Assembly: GCF_000282135.1 (NCBI RefSeq) | Contig: NZ_AKJW01000037.1 | Coordinates: 1-49,706 of the forward strand | Reading direction: 5' to 3' | Length of the DNA stretch: 49,706 nt | Source: Herbaspirillum sp. CF444 | GTDB lineage: Bacteria > Pseudomonadota > Gammaproteobacteria > Burkholderiales > Burkholderiaceae_D | Shown: positions 26,109 through 36,888 of the stretch, in pieces | Numbering within the stretch: position 1 is the stretch's first letter | How the letters are laid out: every line of letters starts with the position of its first letter | Made by a program: the position numbers and the translations under genes | Notes under the pieces: model-generated | Told to the model about the DNA's origin: nothing | Database searches by the model: none | The model's input: only the letters and a program-made list of their open reading frames with translations

Positions 26109-26903
26109 ATGAACAAGGAGACAGACGCCGGGGACAGTCGATCTGACCCGGTAAGGGGATCTGCAGAGTTTGCGCACGTGCAGGCCAAGGCTCAGGCGCG
26201 CCATATCGAGAAAGAGGCGTTTCAGGAGGGCTGGCGCGCCAGCGCGTCGACCATTCCGGCCGTGCTGGCCTGGGGCGTGGTGTCGGGCATGGCGATGGTC
26301 AAGTCGGGCATGACGATCTGGCAATCGCTGGCCATGACGCTCACGGTGTACGCCGGATCCGCCCAATTCGCCGTCCTGCCGCTGCTGGCGGCGCACACGC
26401 CGCTGATCGTGATCTTCCTGACGGCGATGATCGTCAACCTGCGTTTCGTCATCTTCTCCGCCGCCGTGGCGCCGCATTTCGCCCATCTGCCGTGGTATCG
26501 CCGGGTCTGGTACGGCTACTTCAACGGCGACATCTCGATGGGATTCTTTCCGCAGCGCTTTCCTGCGCATACCGTGCACCAGCCGGCCGGCAAGCTCGGT
26601 TTTTTCGAGGCGGTCTGCTATCCGGGATGGTTCGCCTGGCAGATTGGCGCCATCGTCGGCATCCTGCTGGCCAGCCAGATCCCCGAAAGCTGGAACATCG
26701 GTTTCGCCGGCACGCTGGCGCTCATCGCCATCATGATCCCGATGATCATCAACCGCGCGGCGCTGGCCGGTGTCGTCGTGTCCGGCGCTGTTGCCGTGGT
26801 GGCAATCAATCTGCCGTACCGGCTGGGCTTGCTGCTGGCGGTCGTGATCGGCATGGCCGCCGCCATGCTGGCCGATAAATTTATCGTTAAGGAAAAAGAA
26901 TGA
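26109..26903 (+). CDS. azlC: AzlC family branched-chain amino acid exporter, large subunit
   Basis: A 264-aa inner-membrane protein of the AzlC family (YgaZ in E. coli), the large component of a branched-chain amino acid exporter. After a polar N-terminus of about 40 residues come EGWRASASTIPAVLAWGVVSGMAM and LAMTLTVYAGSAQFAVLPLL, the family signature, then further helices. I prefer the ATG at 26109; the frame opens at 26049 without a ribosome site. Its end overlaps azlD by 4 bp (ATGA). Confidence 0.9.
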   Translation: MNKETDAGDSRSDPVRGSAEFAHVQAKAQARHIEKEAFQEGWRASASTIPAVLAWGVVSGMAMVKSGMTIWQSLAMTLTVYAGSAQFAVLPLLAAHTPLIVIFLTAMIVNLRFVIFSAAVAPHFAHLPWYRRVWYGYFNGDISMGFFPQRFPAHTVHQPAGKLGFFEAVCYPGWFAWQIGAIVGILLASQIPESWNIGFAGTLALIAIMIPMIINRAALAGVVVSGAVAVVAINLPYRLGLLLAVVIGMAAAMLADKFIVKEKE

Positions 26904-27223
26904 ACGCCTTCGACGTTTGGGTTTCTATAGTGTTGTTGACGATGTCGACATTGATCACCCGCAGCGGCTTTTTCCTGTTCGGCCATGCCGTCAAGCTCCC
27001 GCCCAAGCTGCAGCATGCCCTGGGCTACGCGCCGGCGGCGGCGATGGCGGCGATCGTGATGCCGGACCTGATGACCTCCGGCGGCGCGGTCGATATCAAC
27101 TGGACCAATCCCAAGTTGCTGGCGGGTATCGGCGGCGGCATCTTCTTCCTGGCGACCCGGCATTTGCTGGGAACGATTGTTGCCGGTATGACACTGTTCA
27201 CAGTGCTGCGTCTGGCGCTGTAG
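26900..27223 (+). CDS. azlD: AzlD family exporter small subunit
   Basis: A 107-aa membrane protein with four hydrophobic segments, the usual small partner of AzlC (YgaH-like). It begins MNAFDVWVSIVLLTMSTLITRSGFF and contains PPKLQHALGYAPAAAMAAIV, typical for the family. Translational coupling to azlC by the ATGA overlap suggests a fixed two-subunit complex. Confidence 0.9.
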   Translation: MNAFDVWVSIVLLTMSTLITRSGFFLFGHAVKLPPKLQHALGYAPAAAMAAIVMPDLMTSGGAVDINWTNPKLLAGIGGGIFFLATRHLLGTIVAGMTLFTVLRLAL

Positions 27224-27392
27224 CCTGTCATCCGGGCTTTGATCGGGTGCTGATCGTGCGCTGATCGCGTGTTGTGGCGGTTTCCGTTGCCGCAAATCCG
27301 CGATTACCCGATTCCTCTCCGAAAACCATGCTGGGAGCAGGGCGGGTAGAGTAAAATAACGCCTTTTTGCCCCACCTTAGATTCCGCGAAAA

Positions 27393-28583
27393 ATGAAATT
27401 CAACCGACTCAGCGACCTCATCTCCGCCAACCAGTTGCAAGGCAAGCGCGTTTTCATCCGCGCCGATCTGAACGTGCCGCAGGACGATGCCGGCAATATC
27501 ACCGAAGATACGCGTATTCGCGCTTCGGTGCCGGCGATTCGCCAGGCGCGCGACGCCGGTGCGGCGGTGATGGTGACTTCGCATCTGGGGCGTCCGGTCG
27601 AAGGCGAATTCAAGCCGGAAGATTCGCTGGCGCCGGTCGCCAAGCGTCTGTCGGAATTGCTGGGCGCGGAAGTCAAGCTGGTGTCGAACTGGACCGACGG
27701 CGTCGACGTCGCACCCGGCCAGGTCGTGCTGCTGGAAAATTGCCGCCTCAACAAGGGCGAAAAGAAGAACAGCGACGAGCTGGCGCAAAAGATCGCCAAG
27801 CTGTGCGACATTTACGTCAATGATGCTTTCGGCACCGCGCACCGCGCGGAAGCCACCACTTACGGTATTGCCAAGTTTGCACCGGTCGCTTGCGCCGGTC
27901 CGCTGCTGGCGGCCGAACTCGATGCCTTGGGCAAGGCCCTGAACCAGCCCGCGCGTCCGCTGGTGGCCATCGTCGCCGGTTCCAAAGTTTCCAGCAAATT
28001 GACTATCCTGAAAGCACTGGCCGACAAGGTCGACAACCTGATCGTCGGCGGCGGCATCGCCAACACCTTCATGCTGGCTTCCGGCCTGAAGATCGGCAAG
28101 TCGCTGGTCGAGGCCGATCTGGTCGACGAAGCCAAGGCCATCATCGAGATGATGGCCAAGCGCGGCGCGTCGGTGCCGATTCCGGTCGACGTGGTGTGCG
28201 GCAAGGAGTTTTCGCCGACTGCGGCGGCGACCGTCAAGGACGCCAAGGATGTAGCCGACGACGACATGATTTTCGACATCGGCCCCAAGACCTCGGCCAT
28301 TCTGGCGGCGCAACTGGCCAAAGCCGGCACCATCGTCTGGAACGGCCCGGTGGGCGTGTTCGAGTTCGATCAGTTCGGCCAGGGCACCAAGGCGCTGGCG
28401 CAGGCGATTGCGGACTCCGATGGCTTCTCCATCGCCGGCGGCGGAGATACGCTGGCGGCGATCGCCAAGTACGATATCACTGACAAGGTGGGCTATATTT
28501 CGACAGGCGGCGGAGCTTTCCTGGAATTCCTGGAAGGCAAGACGCTGCCGGCAGTAGAAATTCTGATGCAGCGCGCGCAATAA
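27393..28583 (+). CDS. pgk: phosphoglycerate kinase
   Basis: A 396-aa enzyme transferring phosphate between 1,3-bisphosphoglycerate and ADP in glycolysis/gluconeogenesis and in carbon fixation. The N-terminal domain has [23 protein letters not shown] and the AHRAEATT region; the C-terminal domain has the nucleotide site [10 protein letters not shown] and the hinge [12 protein letters not shown], then [15 protein letters not shown]. Length is normal. It is the first gene of the pgk-pyk-fba run; a weak -10 (TAAAAT) stands about 36-41 bp upstream. Confidence 0.98.
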   Translation: MKFNRLSDLISANQLQGKRVFIRADLNVPQDDAGNITEDTRIRASVPAIRQARDAGAAVMVTSHLGRPVEGEFKPEDSLAPVAKRLSELLGAEVKLVSNWTDGVDVAPGQVVLLENCRLNKGEKKNSDELAQKIAKLCDIYVNDAFGTAHRAEATTYGIAKFAPVACAGPLLAAELDALGKALNQPARPLVAIVAGSKVSSKLTILKALADKVDNLIVGGGIANTFMLASGLKIGKSLVEADLVDEAKAIIEMMAKRGASVPIPVDVVCGKEFSPTAAATVKDAKDVADDDMIFDIGPKTSAILAAQLAKAGTIVWNGPVGVFEFDQFGQGTKALAQAIADSDGFSIAGGGDTLAAIAKYDITDKVGYISTGGGAFLEFLEGKTLPAVEILMQRAQ

Positions 28584-28661
28584 GCGTCATTAAAACGACG
28601 CAGCGTGCACCAAAGATAACGAGACAACGAGCTTTTCAACCACGGTCAGAGAAAGATTTTC

Positions 28662-30095
28662 ATGCAAAGAGCAACCAAGATCGTCGCCACCATCGGCCCC
28701 GCTTCCAGCGACAGGGAGACCCTGACGCGCATGATCAAGGCGGGCGTCAACGTGGTGCGCTTGAACTTCTCTCACGGCAAGGCGCAGGACCATATCGACC
28801 GCGCCACGCTGGTGCGCGAAGTGGCCGATGCCTGTGGCGTCAAGGTCGCGATCATGGCCGACCTGCAAGGCCCGAAGATCCGCGTCGGCAAGTTTGAAAA
28901 CGGCAAGATCAATCTCGAAAACGGCGACAAGTTCATCCTCGACGCCGACTGCACCATGGGCAACCAGGAGCGCGTCGGTCTCGACTACAAGGCGTTGCCG
29001 CGCGACCTTCGAGGCGACGACGTGCTGCTGCTCAACGACGGCCTGATCGTGCTGGTGGTCGAGCGCGTGCTCGGCAATGAGATCCACACCGTCGTCAAGA
29101 TCGGCGGCGAACTGTCCAACAACAAGGGCATCAACCGCCAGGGCGGCGGTTTGTCGGCACCGGCGCTGACGGCCAAGGACATGGACGACATCAAGACGGC
29201 GATGAGCTTCCAGGCCGATTACGTCGCCGTGTCGTTTCCCAAGAACGCCACCGACATGGAAATGGCGCGCCAGCTCGGCAACGTTGCCGCCGAACCGTAC
29301 GGCCACAAGCCGCTGATGATCGCCAAGATCGAGCGCGCCGAAGCGATCCCGTTGCTGCAGGAAATCCTCGACGCTTCCGACGGCATCATGGTGGCGCGTG
29401 GCGACCTCGCCGTGGAAGTCGGCAACGCCGCCGTTCCCGGCCTGCAAAAGCGCATGATCAAGATGGCGCGCGCCTCCAACAAGCTGACCATCACCGCCAC
29501 GCAGATGATGGAATCGATGATCGTCAACGCCGTGCCGACGCGCGCGGAAGTATCCGATGTCGCCAACGCCGTGCTGGACGGCACCGATGCCGTGATGACA
29601 TCGGCCGAAACGGCTTCCGGCAAGTATCCGGTGGAAACGGTCGAAGCCATGTCGGCCATCTGCCTGGCCGCAGAGAAGTCCGAAGACTGCAAGCTCGACG
29701 CCGACTTCCTGAATCTGCAATTCACCCGCGTCGACCAGTCGATCGCGTATGGCGCGCTGTTCACCGCGCATCACCTGCGCGTGAAGGCGATTGCGGCGCT
29801 GACCGAGTCCGGTTCCACCGCGTTGTGGATGAGCCGCCACAACATCGATGTTCCCATTTTTGCCATCACCCCCAATGTCGCCACGCGCCAGAAGGCCGCG
29901 CTGTTCCGCAATGTGCGTACGTTCGAACTGGCGCAGTCCACCGATACCGAAGTGGTGTTGAAGGGCGTGCAGGACCTGCTGTTGGAGCAAGGCGTCGTGC
30001 AAAAGGGTGATTTGATCGTCGTGACCTGGGGCGAGCCGATTGGACAAGTCGGCGGCACCAACGCCCTGAAGATTCTCAAGGTCGGCGAGTACTGA
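28662..30095 (+). CDS. pyk: pyruvate kinase
   Basis: A 477-aa pyruvate kinase forming pyruvate and ATP from phosphoenolpyruvate. It begins MQRATKIVATIGPASSDRETL; the substrate site follows in VNVVRLNFSHG, the catalytic region contains MADLQGPKIRVG, LMIAKIERAEAI and MVARGDLAVEVG, and the Mg/K site has TATQMMESMI. The C-terminal domain is complete (GALFTAHHLRVKAIAALTESGSTALWMSR). It lies 78 bp after pgk and 24 bp before the fba start. Confidence 0.98.
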   Translation: MQRATKIVATIGPASSDRETLTRMIKAGVNVVRLNFSHGKAQDHIDRATLVREVADACGVKVAIMADLQGPKIRVGKFENGKINLENGDKFILDADCTMGNQERVGLDYKALPRDLRGDDVLLLNDGLIVLVVERVLGNEIHTVVKIGGELSNNKGINRQGGGLSAPALTAKDMDDIKTAMSFQADYVAVSFPKNATDMEMARQLGNVAAEPYGHKPLMIAKIERAEAIPLLQEILDASDGIMVARGDLAVEVGNAAVPGLQKRMIKMARASNKLTITATQMMESMIVNAVPTRAEVSDVANAVLDGTDAVMTSAETASGKYPVETVEAMSAICLAAEKSEDCKLDADFLNLQFTRVDQSIAYGALFTAHHLRVKAIAALTESGSTALWMSRHNIDVPIFAITPNVATRQKAALFRNVRTFELAQSTDTEVVLKGVQDLLLEQGVVQKGDLIVVTWGEPIGQVGGTNALKILKVGEY

Positions 30096-30119
30096 TTTTT
30101 ATTGTTCAGGAGTTCTATC

Positions 30120-31184
30120 ATGCCTCTCGTATCCATGCGTCAATTGCTGGACCACGCCGCCGAAAACGGCTACGGTCTGCCAGCGTTCAACGTCAACAAT
30201 CTGGAGCAAGTCACTGCGATCATGCAGGCTGCCGACGAAGTTGGCGCGCCAGTCATCATGCAAGCCTCCGCGGGCGCCCGCAAGTACGCCGGCGAAGCGT
30301 TCCTGCGTCACCTGATCGAAGCGGCGGTCGAAGCTTATCCGCACATCCCGGTCGTCATGCACCAGGACCACGGCCAGTCGCCGGCAGTCTGCATGGCCGC
30401 GATCAAGTCGGGCTTCACTTCGGTGATGATGGACGGTTCGCTGATGGAAGACGGCAAGTCGGTCGCCAGCTACGAATACAACGTCGAAGTCTCGCGCAAG
30501 GTGGTCGAGTTTTCGCACGCCATCGGTGTCACGGTCGAAGCTGAACTGGGCGTGCTCGGTTCGCTCGAAACCATGATGGGCGACAAGGAAGACGGCCACG
30601 GCGCCGACGGCAAGATGACGCGCGAACAGCTGCTGACCGACGTCGGCCAGGCCGCCGACTTCGTCAAGCAAACGCAATGCGACGCGCTGGCCATCGCCAT
30701 CGGCACTTCGCACGGCGCGTACAAGTTCTCTCGCAAGCCTACCGGCGACATCCTCGCCATCGACCGCATCAAGGAAATCCACGCGCGCATTCCGAACACC
30801 CATCTTGTGATGCACGGTTCGTCCTCCGTTCCGCAAGAACTGCTGGCTGAAATCCGCGAGTTCGGCGGCGACATGAAGGAAACCTACGGCGTGCCGGTGG
30901 AAGAGATCCAGGAAGGCATCAAGCACGGCGTGCGCAAGATCAACATCGACACCGACATCCGTCTGGCGATGACCGGCGCGATTCGCCGCTACCTGATGGA
31001 AAACCCAGGCAAGTTCGATCCGCGCGATTACCTCAAGCCTGCCCGCGAAGCCGCCAAGCTGGTGTGCAAGGCGCGCTACCTGTCGTTCGGCTGCGAAGGC
31101 CAGGCCGGCAAGATCAAGGCGATTCCGCTGGAAAAGATTGCAGAGAAATACAAGAAGGGCGAGCTCTCCCAGATCGTGCAGTAA
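30120..31184 (+). CDS. fba: class II fructose-1,6-bisphosphate aldolase
   Basis: A 354-aa zinc aldolase of the Calvin-cycle subtype. It begins [27 protein letters not shown]. The zinc/active-site region [11 protein letters not shown] holds the metal-binding His and catalytic Asp, and [14 protein letters not shown] and [17 protein letters not shown] form the phosphate/sugar site. Length fits the subtype. The start at 30120 has CAGGAG at about -10; an in-frame ATG 18 bp upstream is less likely. A strong terminator follows, so pgk-pyk-fba end here. Confidence 0.97.
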   Translation: MPLVSMRQLLDHAAENGYGLPAFNVNNLEQVTAIMQAADEVGAPVIMQASAGARKYAGEAFLRHLIEAAVEAYPHIPVVMHQDHGQSPAVCMAAIKSGFTSVMMDGSLMEDGKSVASYEYNVEVSRKVVEFSHAIGVTVEAELGVLGSLETMMGDKEDGHGADGKMTREQLLTDVGQAADFVKQTQCDALAIAIGTSHGAYKFSRKPTGDILAIDRIKEIHARIPNTHLVMHGSSSVPQELLAEIREFGGDMKETYGVPVEEIQEGIKHGVRKINIDTDIRLAMTGAIRRYLMENPGKFDPRDYLKPAREAAKLVCKARYLSFGCEGQAGKIKAIPLEKIAEKYKKGELSQIVQ

Positions 31185-31215
31185 GCAGCAAGCGATCAGC
31201 GAGCGAACCAAGCGA

Positions 31216-31246
31216 CCGGGACTGGCAGCAGCAGTCCCGGTTTTTT
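31216..31246 (+). terminator. intrinsic terminator after fba
   Basis: Arms 31216-31224 and 31232-31240 (CCGGGACTG / CAGTCCCGG) around GCAGCAG, followed by six T. It separates the glycolytic genes from the pur genes. Confidence 0.9.
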
Positions 31247-31338
31247 GACTTTAAAGGTGGGCAGAAAAACGGCGGTTTCGCCGTTCCAGGGTAACCCCGA
31301 ATCCCTGACCTTCAACCCACGGAATGACCGGAATCAAC

Positions 31339-32235
31339 ATGACCAGCCTCTACAAAACTTCCATCACTTCACTTCCTCTGCTGGGCAACGGCAAGGTGCG
31401 CGACAACTACGCCGTCGGCGACGACAAATTGCTGATCGTGACCACCGACCGCCTGTCCGCGTTCGACGTCATCATGAACGAGCCGATTCCAGGCAAGGGC
31501 AAAGTGTTGAACCAGATGTCGGATTTCTGGTTCGAGAAGCTGGGCGACATCGTGCCGAATCATCTGACCGGCATCGCTCCGGAAACCGTGGTTGCCGCCA
31601 ATGAAGTCGAACAGGTGCGTGGTCGCGCCGTCGTCGCCAAGCGCCTCAAGCCGATTCTGGTGGAAGCCGTGGTGCGCGGTTACATCATCGGCTCCGGCTG
31701 GAAAGATTATCAAGCTACCGGTTCGATCTGCGGCATCACGCTGCCGGAAGGTCTGCAACAGGCCGCCAAACTGGCCGAACCTATTTTCACCCCGGCAGCC
31801 AAGGCCGACCTCGGCGAGCACGATGAAAACATCAGCTTCGCCGACATGGAAAAGCGTATCGGCAGCGAACTGGCCAACAAGATGCGCGACATCAGCATCC
31901 AGCTGTACAAGACCGCCGCCGACTACGCCGCCACGCGCGGCATCATCATCGCCGACACCAAGTTTGAATTCGGCCTGGACGACAACGGCGTGCTGCATCT
32001 GATGGACGAAGTGCTGACCGCTGACTCGTCGCGCTTCTGGCCGGCTGACAGCTACAAGGTCGGCATTTCGCCGCCGTCGTTCGACAAGCAGTTCGTGCGC
32101 GACTATCTGGAAACCGTCGACGGCTGGAAGAAGACGCCGCCTGCGCCGGCACTGCCTACCGATGTGATCGAAAAGACCGGCGCCAAATACCGTGAAGCGC
32201 TGGAACGCCTGACCGGCAATTCGCTGAAGGACTGA
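31339..32235 (+). CDS. purC: SAICAR synthetase
   Basis: A 298-aa phosphoribosylaminoimidazole-succinocarboxamide synthase, which adds aspartate to CAIR in purine synthesis. It begins [45 protein letters not shown], the ATP-grasp beginning seen in the family, then [17 protein letters not shown] and [12 protein letters not shown] use the ATG at 31339, which has a GGAA site; an ATG five codons upstream is in frame. It heads purC-purE-purK. Confidence 0.97.
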   Translation: MTSLYKTSITSLPLLGNGKVRDNYAVGDDKLLIVTTDRLSAFDVIMNEPIPGKGKVLNQMSDFWFEKLGDIVPNHLTGIAPETVVAANEVEQVRGRAVVAKRLKPILVEAVVRGYIIGSGWKDYQATGSICGITLPEGLQQAAKLAEPIFTPAAKADLGEHDENISFADMEKRIGSELANKMRDISIQLYKTAADYAATRGIIIADTKFEFGLDDNGVLHLMDEVLTADSSRFWPADSYKVGISPPSFDKQFVRDYLETVDGWKKTPPAPALPTDVIEKTGAKYREALERLTGNSLKD

Positions 32236-32236
32236 C

Positions 32237-32752
32237 ATGAGCCAGAACAACGCACAAGCCAATGCACAAACGCCGATCGTCGGCGTGGTCATGGGATCGT
32301 CGTCCGACTGGGATGTGATGCAGCATGCCGTGGCGATTCTGAAAGAGTTCGGTATCCCGCACGAGGCGCAAGTCGTTTCGGCGCACCGCATGCCGGACCA
32401 GATGTTCGACTATGCCGAGAAAGCACGCGGGCGCGGCCTGCGCGCCATCATCGCCGGCGCCGGCGGTGCGGCGCATCTGCCGGGCATGATTGCGGCGAAG
32501 ACCATCGTGCCGGTGCTGGGCGTGCCGGTGCCGTCCAAGTATCTGCGCGGCGAAGATTCGCTGCTGTCCATCGTGCAAATGCCGAAGGGTATTCCGGTCG
32601 CGACCTACGCCATCGGTGAAGCCGGCGCGGCCAACGCGGCCTTGTCGGCCATCGCCATGCTGGCGACCACCGATGACGCACTGGCTGCGAAGCTGGAAGC
32701 TTTCCGCGTCAAACAAACGCAAGTCGCCCTGGATATGAAGTTGCCGTTATGA
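32237..32752 (+). CDS. purE: N5-carboxyaminoimidazole ribonucleotide mutase
   Basis: A 171-aa class I PurE. It contains [32 protein letters not shown] and the [28 protein letters not shown] stretch. It converts N5-CAIR to CAIR. The ATG follows one base after the purC stop (TGACATG) and the gene overlaps purK by 4 bp. Confidence 0.97.
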   Translation: MSQNNAQANAQTPIVGVVMGSSSDWDVMQHAVAILKEFGIPHEAQVVSAHRMPDQMFDYAEKARGRGLRAIIAGAGGAAHLPGMIAAKTIVPVLGVPVPSKYLRGEDSLLSIVQMPKGIPVATYAIGEAGAANAALSAIAMLATTDDALAAKLEAFRVKQTQVALDMKLPL

Positions 32753-33954
32753 GTCAGAAGCAGTCCCCGTTGAATGATGTTGCGATTCCCACCACGACAC
32801 CTGCTACCTGGTTGGGCGTGATGGGTGGCGGCCAGCTCGGTCGCATGTTTGCTCACGCCGCGCAGGCGATGGGTTTCAAGGTCGCCGTGCTGGAACAGGA
32901 AGAAGATTGCCCGGCCGGACAAGTCGCCGATCGTCTGATCCGCACGTCCTATAGCGATCCCAGGGGTTTGGACGAGCTGGCCTCGTTGTGCCGTGCGGTG
33001 ACCACCGAGTTCGAGAATGTTTCGGCCGACAGCCTCGCTGCATTGGCTGCAAAAACCTATGTCGCGCCGTCGGCCGCCGGTGTATCGATTGCGCAGGACC
33101 GCATTGCCGAAAAGCGTTTCTTCGTCGATTGCAGCGCCAGCTCCGGCGTGCAGCCTGCACCACACAAGATCATTGCTTCCGAAGCGGATATCGATGCGAT
33201 TCCCGCTGATTTGCTGCCGGGGATTCTGAAGACCGTGCGCATGGGTTACGATGGCAAGGGCCAGGTGCGTGTGCGCAGCATCGCCGATGTCAAGGCGGCA
33301 TTCGCCGACATGAAGGGCGTGGCCTGTCTGCTGGAAAAAATGCTGCCGCTGGCCTATGAAGTGTCAGTGCTGGTGGCGCGCGGCGCCGATGGCGCTGCCG
33401 TGGTGTATCCGATTGCCGAGAACGTCCATCGCGACGGCATCCTGTTCACGACGACCGTGCCGTCGGATCATGTCTCGGACGTCGTTGCAAAGAAGGCGCA
33501 AGACGCTGCCTTGGTGATCATCGCGAAGCTCGACTATGTCGGCGTGCTGTGCATCGAATTTTTCGTCCTGGAGGACGGTTCGCTGGTCGTCAACGAAATG
33601 GCGCCGCGTCCGCACAACAGCGGCCACTACACCATTGATGCCTGCATCACCAGCCAGTTCGAACAACAGGCGCGCGCAATGGCGCGTTTGCCGCTGGGCG
33701 ACGTGCGCCAGCATTCTGCGGCTGTCATGTTGAACATCCTCGGCGATGTCTGGTATGAAGGCGACAGCGACAATATGCGCGAACCGGCCTGGGACAAGAT
33801 CCTGGCGCTGCCGGGTGCGCATTTGCATCTCTACGGCAAGGCGCAAGCCCGTCGCGCCCGCAAGATGGGGCACATAACTTTTGTCGCGCCCACCATGGCG
33901 CAGGCGCAGGCGCAGTTGGCGGCGGCATGCGGCATTCTCGGCATTGCCCGGTAA
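32749..33954 (+). CDS. purK: N5-carboxyaminoimidazole ribonucleotide synthase
   Basis: A 401-aa ATP-grasp enzyme making N5-CAIR from AIR, bicarbonate and [30 protein letters not shown] near the N-terminus (about 24-50) is the nucleotide-binding beginning; [28 protein letters not shown] is the metal/ATP site. It has about 20 extra polar residues before the core. It works directly with PurE, and the ATGA overlap supports coupled translation. Confidence 0.97.
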   Translation: MSQKQSPLNDVAIPTTTPATWLGVMGGGQLGRMFAHAAQAMGFKVAVLEQEEDCPAGQVADRLIRTSYSDPRGLDELASLCRAVTTEFENVSADSLAALAAKTYVAPSAAGVSIAQDRIAEKRFFVDCSASSGVQPAPHKIIASEADIDAIPADLLPGILKTVRMGYDGKGQVRVRSIADVKAAFADMKGVACLLEKMLPLAYEVSVLVARGADGAAVVYPIAENVHRDGILFTTTVPSDHVSDVVAKKAQDAALVIIAKLDYVGVLCIEFFVLEDGSLVVNEMAPRPHNSGHYTIDACITSQFEQQARAMARLPLGDVRQHSAAVMLNILGDVWYEGDSDNMREPAWDKILALPGAHLHLYGKAQARRARKMGHITFVAPTMAQAQAQLAAACGILGIAR

Positions 33955-33964
33955 GGCAGAGGCG

Positions 33965-34996
33965 ATGATGGCGATTGTGCGGATTGACATGGATGCGGTA
34001 AAGCTTGCTGCGCGCAAGCTCGAAGCGGGCAAGCTGGTGGCGTTTCCTACCGAGACCGTCTACGGCCTCGGTGGCGACGCCGAGAACGCTGCGGCCATTG
34101 CCGATATCTATGCCGCCAAGGGCAGGCCTGCCAATCATCCCGTCATCGTTCACGTTGCGCCGGAAGCCGACATTTCTTATTGGGCCGCCGAAGTGCCGGC
34201 CGAAGCGCGTGCGTTGATCGAGGCGTTCTGGCCGGGTCCGCTGACGCTGATTCTCAAGCGTGCCGCGCATGTTCCTGCGGCTGCTTCAGGCGGTCAGGAT
34301 TCCATCGGCGTGCGTTGTCCGTCGCATCCGGTTGCACAAGCTTTGCTGCGTGAATTCAAAGGCGGCAAAGGCGGGATCGCGGGGCCGTCGGCCAACAAGT
34401 TCGGCCATGTCAGTCCGACGACTGCGGAACATGTCCGCGACGAGTTCGGCAGCGATGACGATAGTCTTGTGGACTACATACTGGATGGCGGGCCGAGCGA
34501 GGTCGGCATCGAATCGACGATCGTCGATTTGTCGCGTGCGAGTACGCACGGTGCGGTATTACTGCGGCCGGGGCAGATCAGCGTTGATCAGATTGCCGCC
34601 GTATTGGGCAAGGCGCCGAGCGCTCCCGATGTCGCCGCGCCGCGTGCGTCGGGGACGCTGGATGCGCACTATGCACCGCATACGCCGGTTGCACAGGTTT
34701 CAGCGGAACAACTCGCCGGGACTGTGAAAGAGCTGGTCGGGCGTCAGTACAAAGTCGCCGTGATTTATCGTACGGTAGAAATCATTTCCACACACGCTTC
34801 CATTGCCATGGCGCAAGAAGCGGATCAGTATGCGCATGACTTGTACGCGGCGTTACGCGACATGGATCATCGGCATGCAGATGTCATTCTGGTAGAAGCA
34901 ACTCCCTCCACGCCGGCATGGCAAGGCATCAATGATCGCTTGCGTCGCGCCGCTTTCGATTCCACCGGAATCCTCTCTCGCTTGCTTGCAACCTGA
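33965..34996 (+). CDS. L-threonylcarbamoyladenylate synthase (Sua5 type)
   Basis: A 343-aa Sua5/TsaC protein making threonylcarbamoyl-AMP for the t6A37 modification of tRNAs. The YrdC domain contains KLVAFPTETVYGLGGDAEN, GRPANHPVIVHV, FWPGPLTLILK and GIRCPSHP-like IGVRCPSHPV, then GPSANKFGHVSPTTAEHV. The additional C-terminal Sua5 domain (about 215-343) makes it the long form. The start at 33965 (an ATG repeats at 33968) follows AGAGG and lies 10 bp after purK, so it rides on the pur transcript. Confidence 0.94.
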   Translation: MMAIVRIDMDAVKLAARKLEAGKLVAFPTETVYGLGGDAENAAAIADIYAAKGRPANHPVIVHVAPEADISYWAAEVPAEARALIEAFWPGPLTLILKRAAHVPAAASGGQDSIGVRCPSHPVAQALLREFKGGKGGIAGPSANKFGHVSPTTAEHVRDEFGSDDDSLVDYILDGGPSEVGIESTIVDLSRASTHGAVLLRPGQISVDQIAAVLGKAPSAPDVAAPRASGTLDAHYAPHTPVAQVSAEQLAGTVKELVGRQYKVAVIYRTVEIISTHASIAMAQEADQYAHDLYAALRDMDHRHADVILVEATPSTPAWQGINDRLRRAAFDSTGILSRLLAT

Positions 34997-35274
34997 CGTG
35001 CTTTTTTTGCAATAGTGCTGCTGGTTCAATAGTGAAAATTATTTCCAGTTGCCAAAAAAATACATGTCTATACAAAGCAGATTAAAGCTGGCATAGTATC
35101 GCAAAAGAATAGCACGCACGTTCTTTTTGTCTTATGAGTGTAAAGACGAAGTCGCATGACTTCGACGGTGCATTCAACAAAAACAGGCGACGTCCAACGT
35201 AGCCAAACAACTCCGGACTCAGAGTCGGAATAATCAATAAACGGGGCGCAGCCCTTTACATTTGGAGACGACAC

Positions 35275-36015
35275 ATGAAGCAACAATTTTCCCTTTTGCC
35301 TAAAATCGCTGCGCTGTCCATCGCTGCCGCATTTGCTGCACCTGCCATGGCGCAAACTGCCGGTAGCAACATCGTCAATCTTGGCTGGTTCCATCTGGCG
35401 CCACAGGATTCGAGTGAGCAACTGCGTGTCGTAAGTCCGACTCCTACCACTATTGCAGGTAGCGGAGCATCGGTTAGCAATGCGGATACCTTGGGTATCG
35501 CATTCACCCATTTCTTCACAGACAATTTTGCACTGACAACCGACGTTGGCATTCCTCCGACATTCAAACTGACGGGCACTGGGACAATCTCAAGCGTCGG
35601 TGAAGTCGGCAACGCCAAGCAATGGAGTCCTGCGATCGTCGCTAAATGGTATTTCGGTGACGGCAACAGCAAGTTCCGTCCATTCGTCGGCGCGGGTGTC
35701 TCCTATGTCTGGTACTCGGATGTCAAATTGAGCGATCAATTCCAGGCTGCACTGTCGTCGCGTTTTACCGGCGGTTTGAGCTCATCGGCCAAATCGACTG
35801 CAGATTTGAGCTCTTCGTGGGCTCCTGTATTTAACGTCGGCGCTACCTACAACTTCGACAAGAACTGGTCGATGGGTTTTTCGGTTGCCTATATTCCTTT
35901 GAAGACGAACGCCGACATCACCACGACGCTGCCAACAGGTACACAAGTCAAGTCGGCCACCAGCCTGACCTTGAATCCGATTGTGACCTTCCTTTCGGTC
36001 GGTTACAAATTCTGA
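35275..36015 (+). CDS. OmpW-family outer membrane protein
   Basis: A 246-aa beta-barrel protein. The signal peptide MKQQFSLLPKIAALSIAAAF...MA ends at AQT. The mature part has alternating strands and the family stretches NADTLGIAFTHFFTDNFALTTDVGIPP, ATYNFDKNWSMGFSVAYIPLKT and the terminal FLSVGYKF with a C-terminal Phe, the outer-membrane insertion signal. OmpW proteins form narrow eight-strand barrels that may pass small hydrophobic molecules. GGAGACG precedes the start. The 278-bp region upstream has no gene. A terminator follows. Confidence 0.92.
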   Translation: MKQQFSLLPKIAALSIAAAFAAPAMAQTAGSNIVNLGWFHLAPQDSSEQLRVVSPTPTTIAGSGASVSNADTLGIAFTHFFTDNFALTTDVGIPPTFKLTGTGTISSVGEVGNAKQWSPAIVAKWYFGDGNSKFRPFVGAGVSYVWYSDVKLSDQFQAALSSRFTGGLSSSAKSTADLSSSWAPVFNVGATYNFDKNWSMGFSVAYIPLKTNADITTTLPTGTQVKSATSLTLNPIVTFLSVGYKF

Positions 36016-36031
36016 TTCTTTGTGCCTCTGA

Positions 36032-36066
36032 AAATAAAAAAGCGCCCTTGTGGCGCTTTTTTATTT
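36032..36066. terminator. bidirectional terminator after ompW
   Basis: Perfect 15-base arms 36032-36046 and 36052-36066 (AAAAAAGCGCC / GGCGCTTTTTT core) around CTTGT. It serves the plus-strand ompW and the convergent minus-strand flavin reductase. Confidence 0.88.
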
Positions 36067-36086
36067 GTTCGCCAGATTGCGGCCGC

Positions 36087-36593
36087 TCATGATTCGGTCT
36101 TGATGAAACGACCGTCATGAAACACCAGAGCCGCCTGAGGCGTTACTTCGCAATGCTCCACCTCGCCGACGAAAATCACATGATCGCCTTCCGGGTAGCG
36201 GCTGCGGTTATGGCACTCAAACCAGGCTGACACACCTGTCAATACGGGCTGCCCCGTACGCGACAGGGTGTAGTCGACTCCCTCGAAGCGGTCCACAGAC
36301 TTTCGCGAGAACTGTTCCGCCAAGGCAGCTTGATCAGCGCCGAGAATGTTGATGACATAATGCGAATTGCCAGAGAACACCGGCATGCTGCTGGCTTGTT
36401 CGGACAAGCTCCACAGTACCAGCGGCGGATTCAACGATACCGAATTGAACGAGCTTGCGGTCAGGCCGAGCAAGGTCCCGTCGGCCAGGCGCGTGGTGAT
36501 AACGGTAACGCCGGTCGCAAATTGGGATAGTGCTTTGCGGAAATGCGAGGCATCGAATGCGCGCGACGTGGCGCGCGGGGAGCGAGAGTGCAT
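36087..36593 (-). CDS. flavin reductase family protein
   Basis: A 168-aa FMN-binding split-barrel protein of the flavin reductase-like family. FRKALSQFATGVTVITTRLADGTLLGLTASSFNSVSLNPPLVLWSL is the classic N-terminal FMN-binding half, and GDHVIFVGEVEHCEVTPQAALVFHDGRF the C-terminal half. Such proteins supply reduced flavin to two-component monooxygenases, but no oxygenase gene is nearby, so the partner is unknown. A 295-bp region without a gene separates it from msrA. Confidence 0.92.
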   Translation of the reverse strand: MHSRSPRATSRAFDASHFRKALSQFATGVTVITTRLADGTLLGLTASSFNSVSLNPPLVLWSLSEQASSMPVFSGNSHYVINILGADQAALAEQFSRKSVDRFEGVDYTLSRTGQPVLTGVSAWFECHNRSRYPEGDHVIFVGEVEHCEVTPQAALVFHDGRFIKTES

Positions 36594-36888
36594 CTGAAGC
36601 CTGTGGAATCGATTCTGGTCAATGCGACATTATGCCCAAAAAATACGGCGTAGTAACCCGGCCCCTAAGAAGGGCAATATTTGCAGACCTAGGCGGAACA
36701 ATCGGATTCGGTTCGCATTGTGCTTTCAAGTAGTTAAAAGTCACATAAAAACGTACTTTTAAGTTAAGTTTGCGTAGTCTTTCCCATCAGGCGAAGTTAG
36801 GAAATTAATCAGCAGCAATGGTATAAATATAACTATGCAATCATGCGTTGTGATCGCAGACATTAGAATCAATGACGTGGGAGTGATC

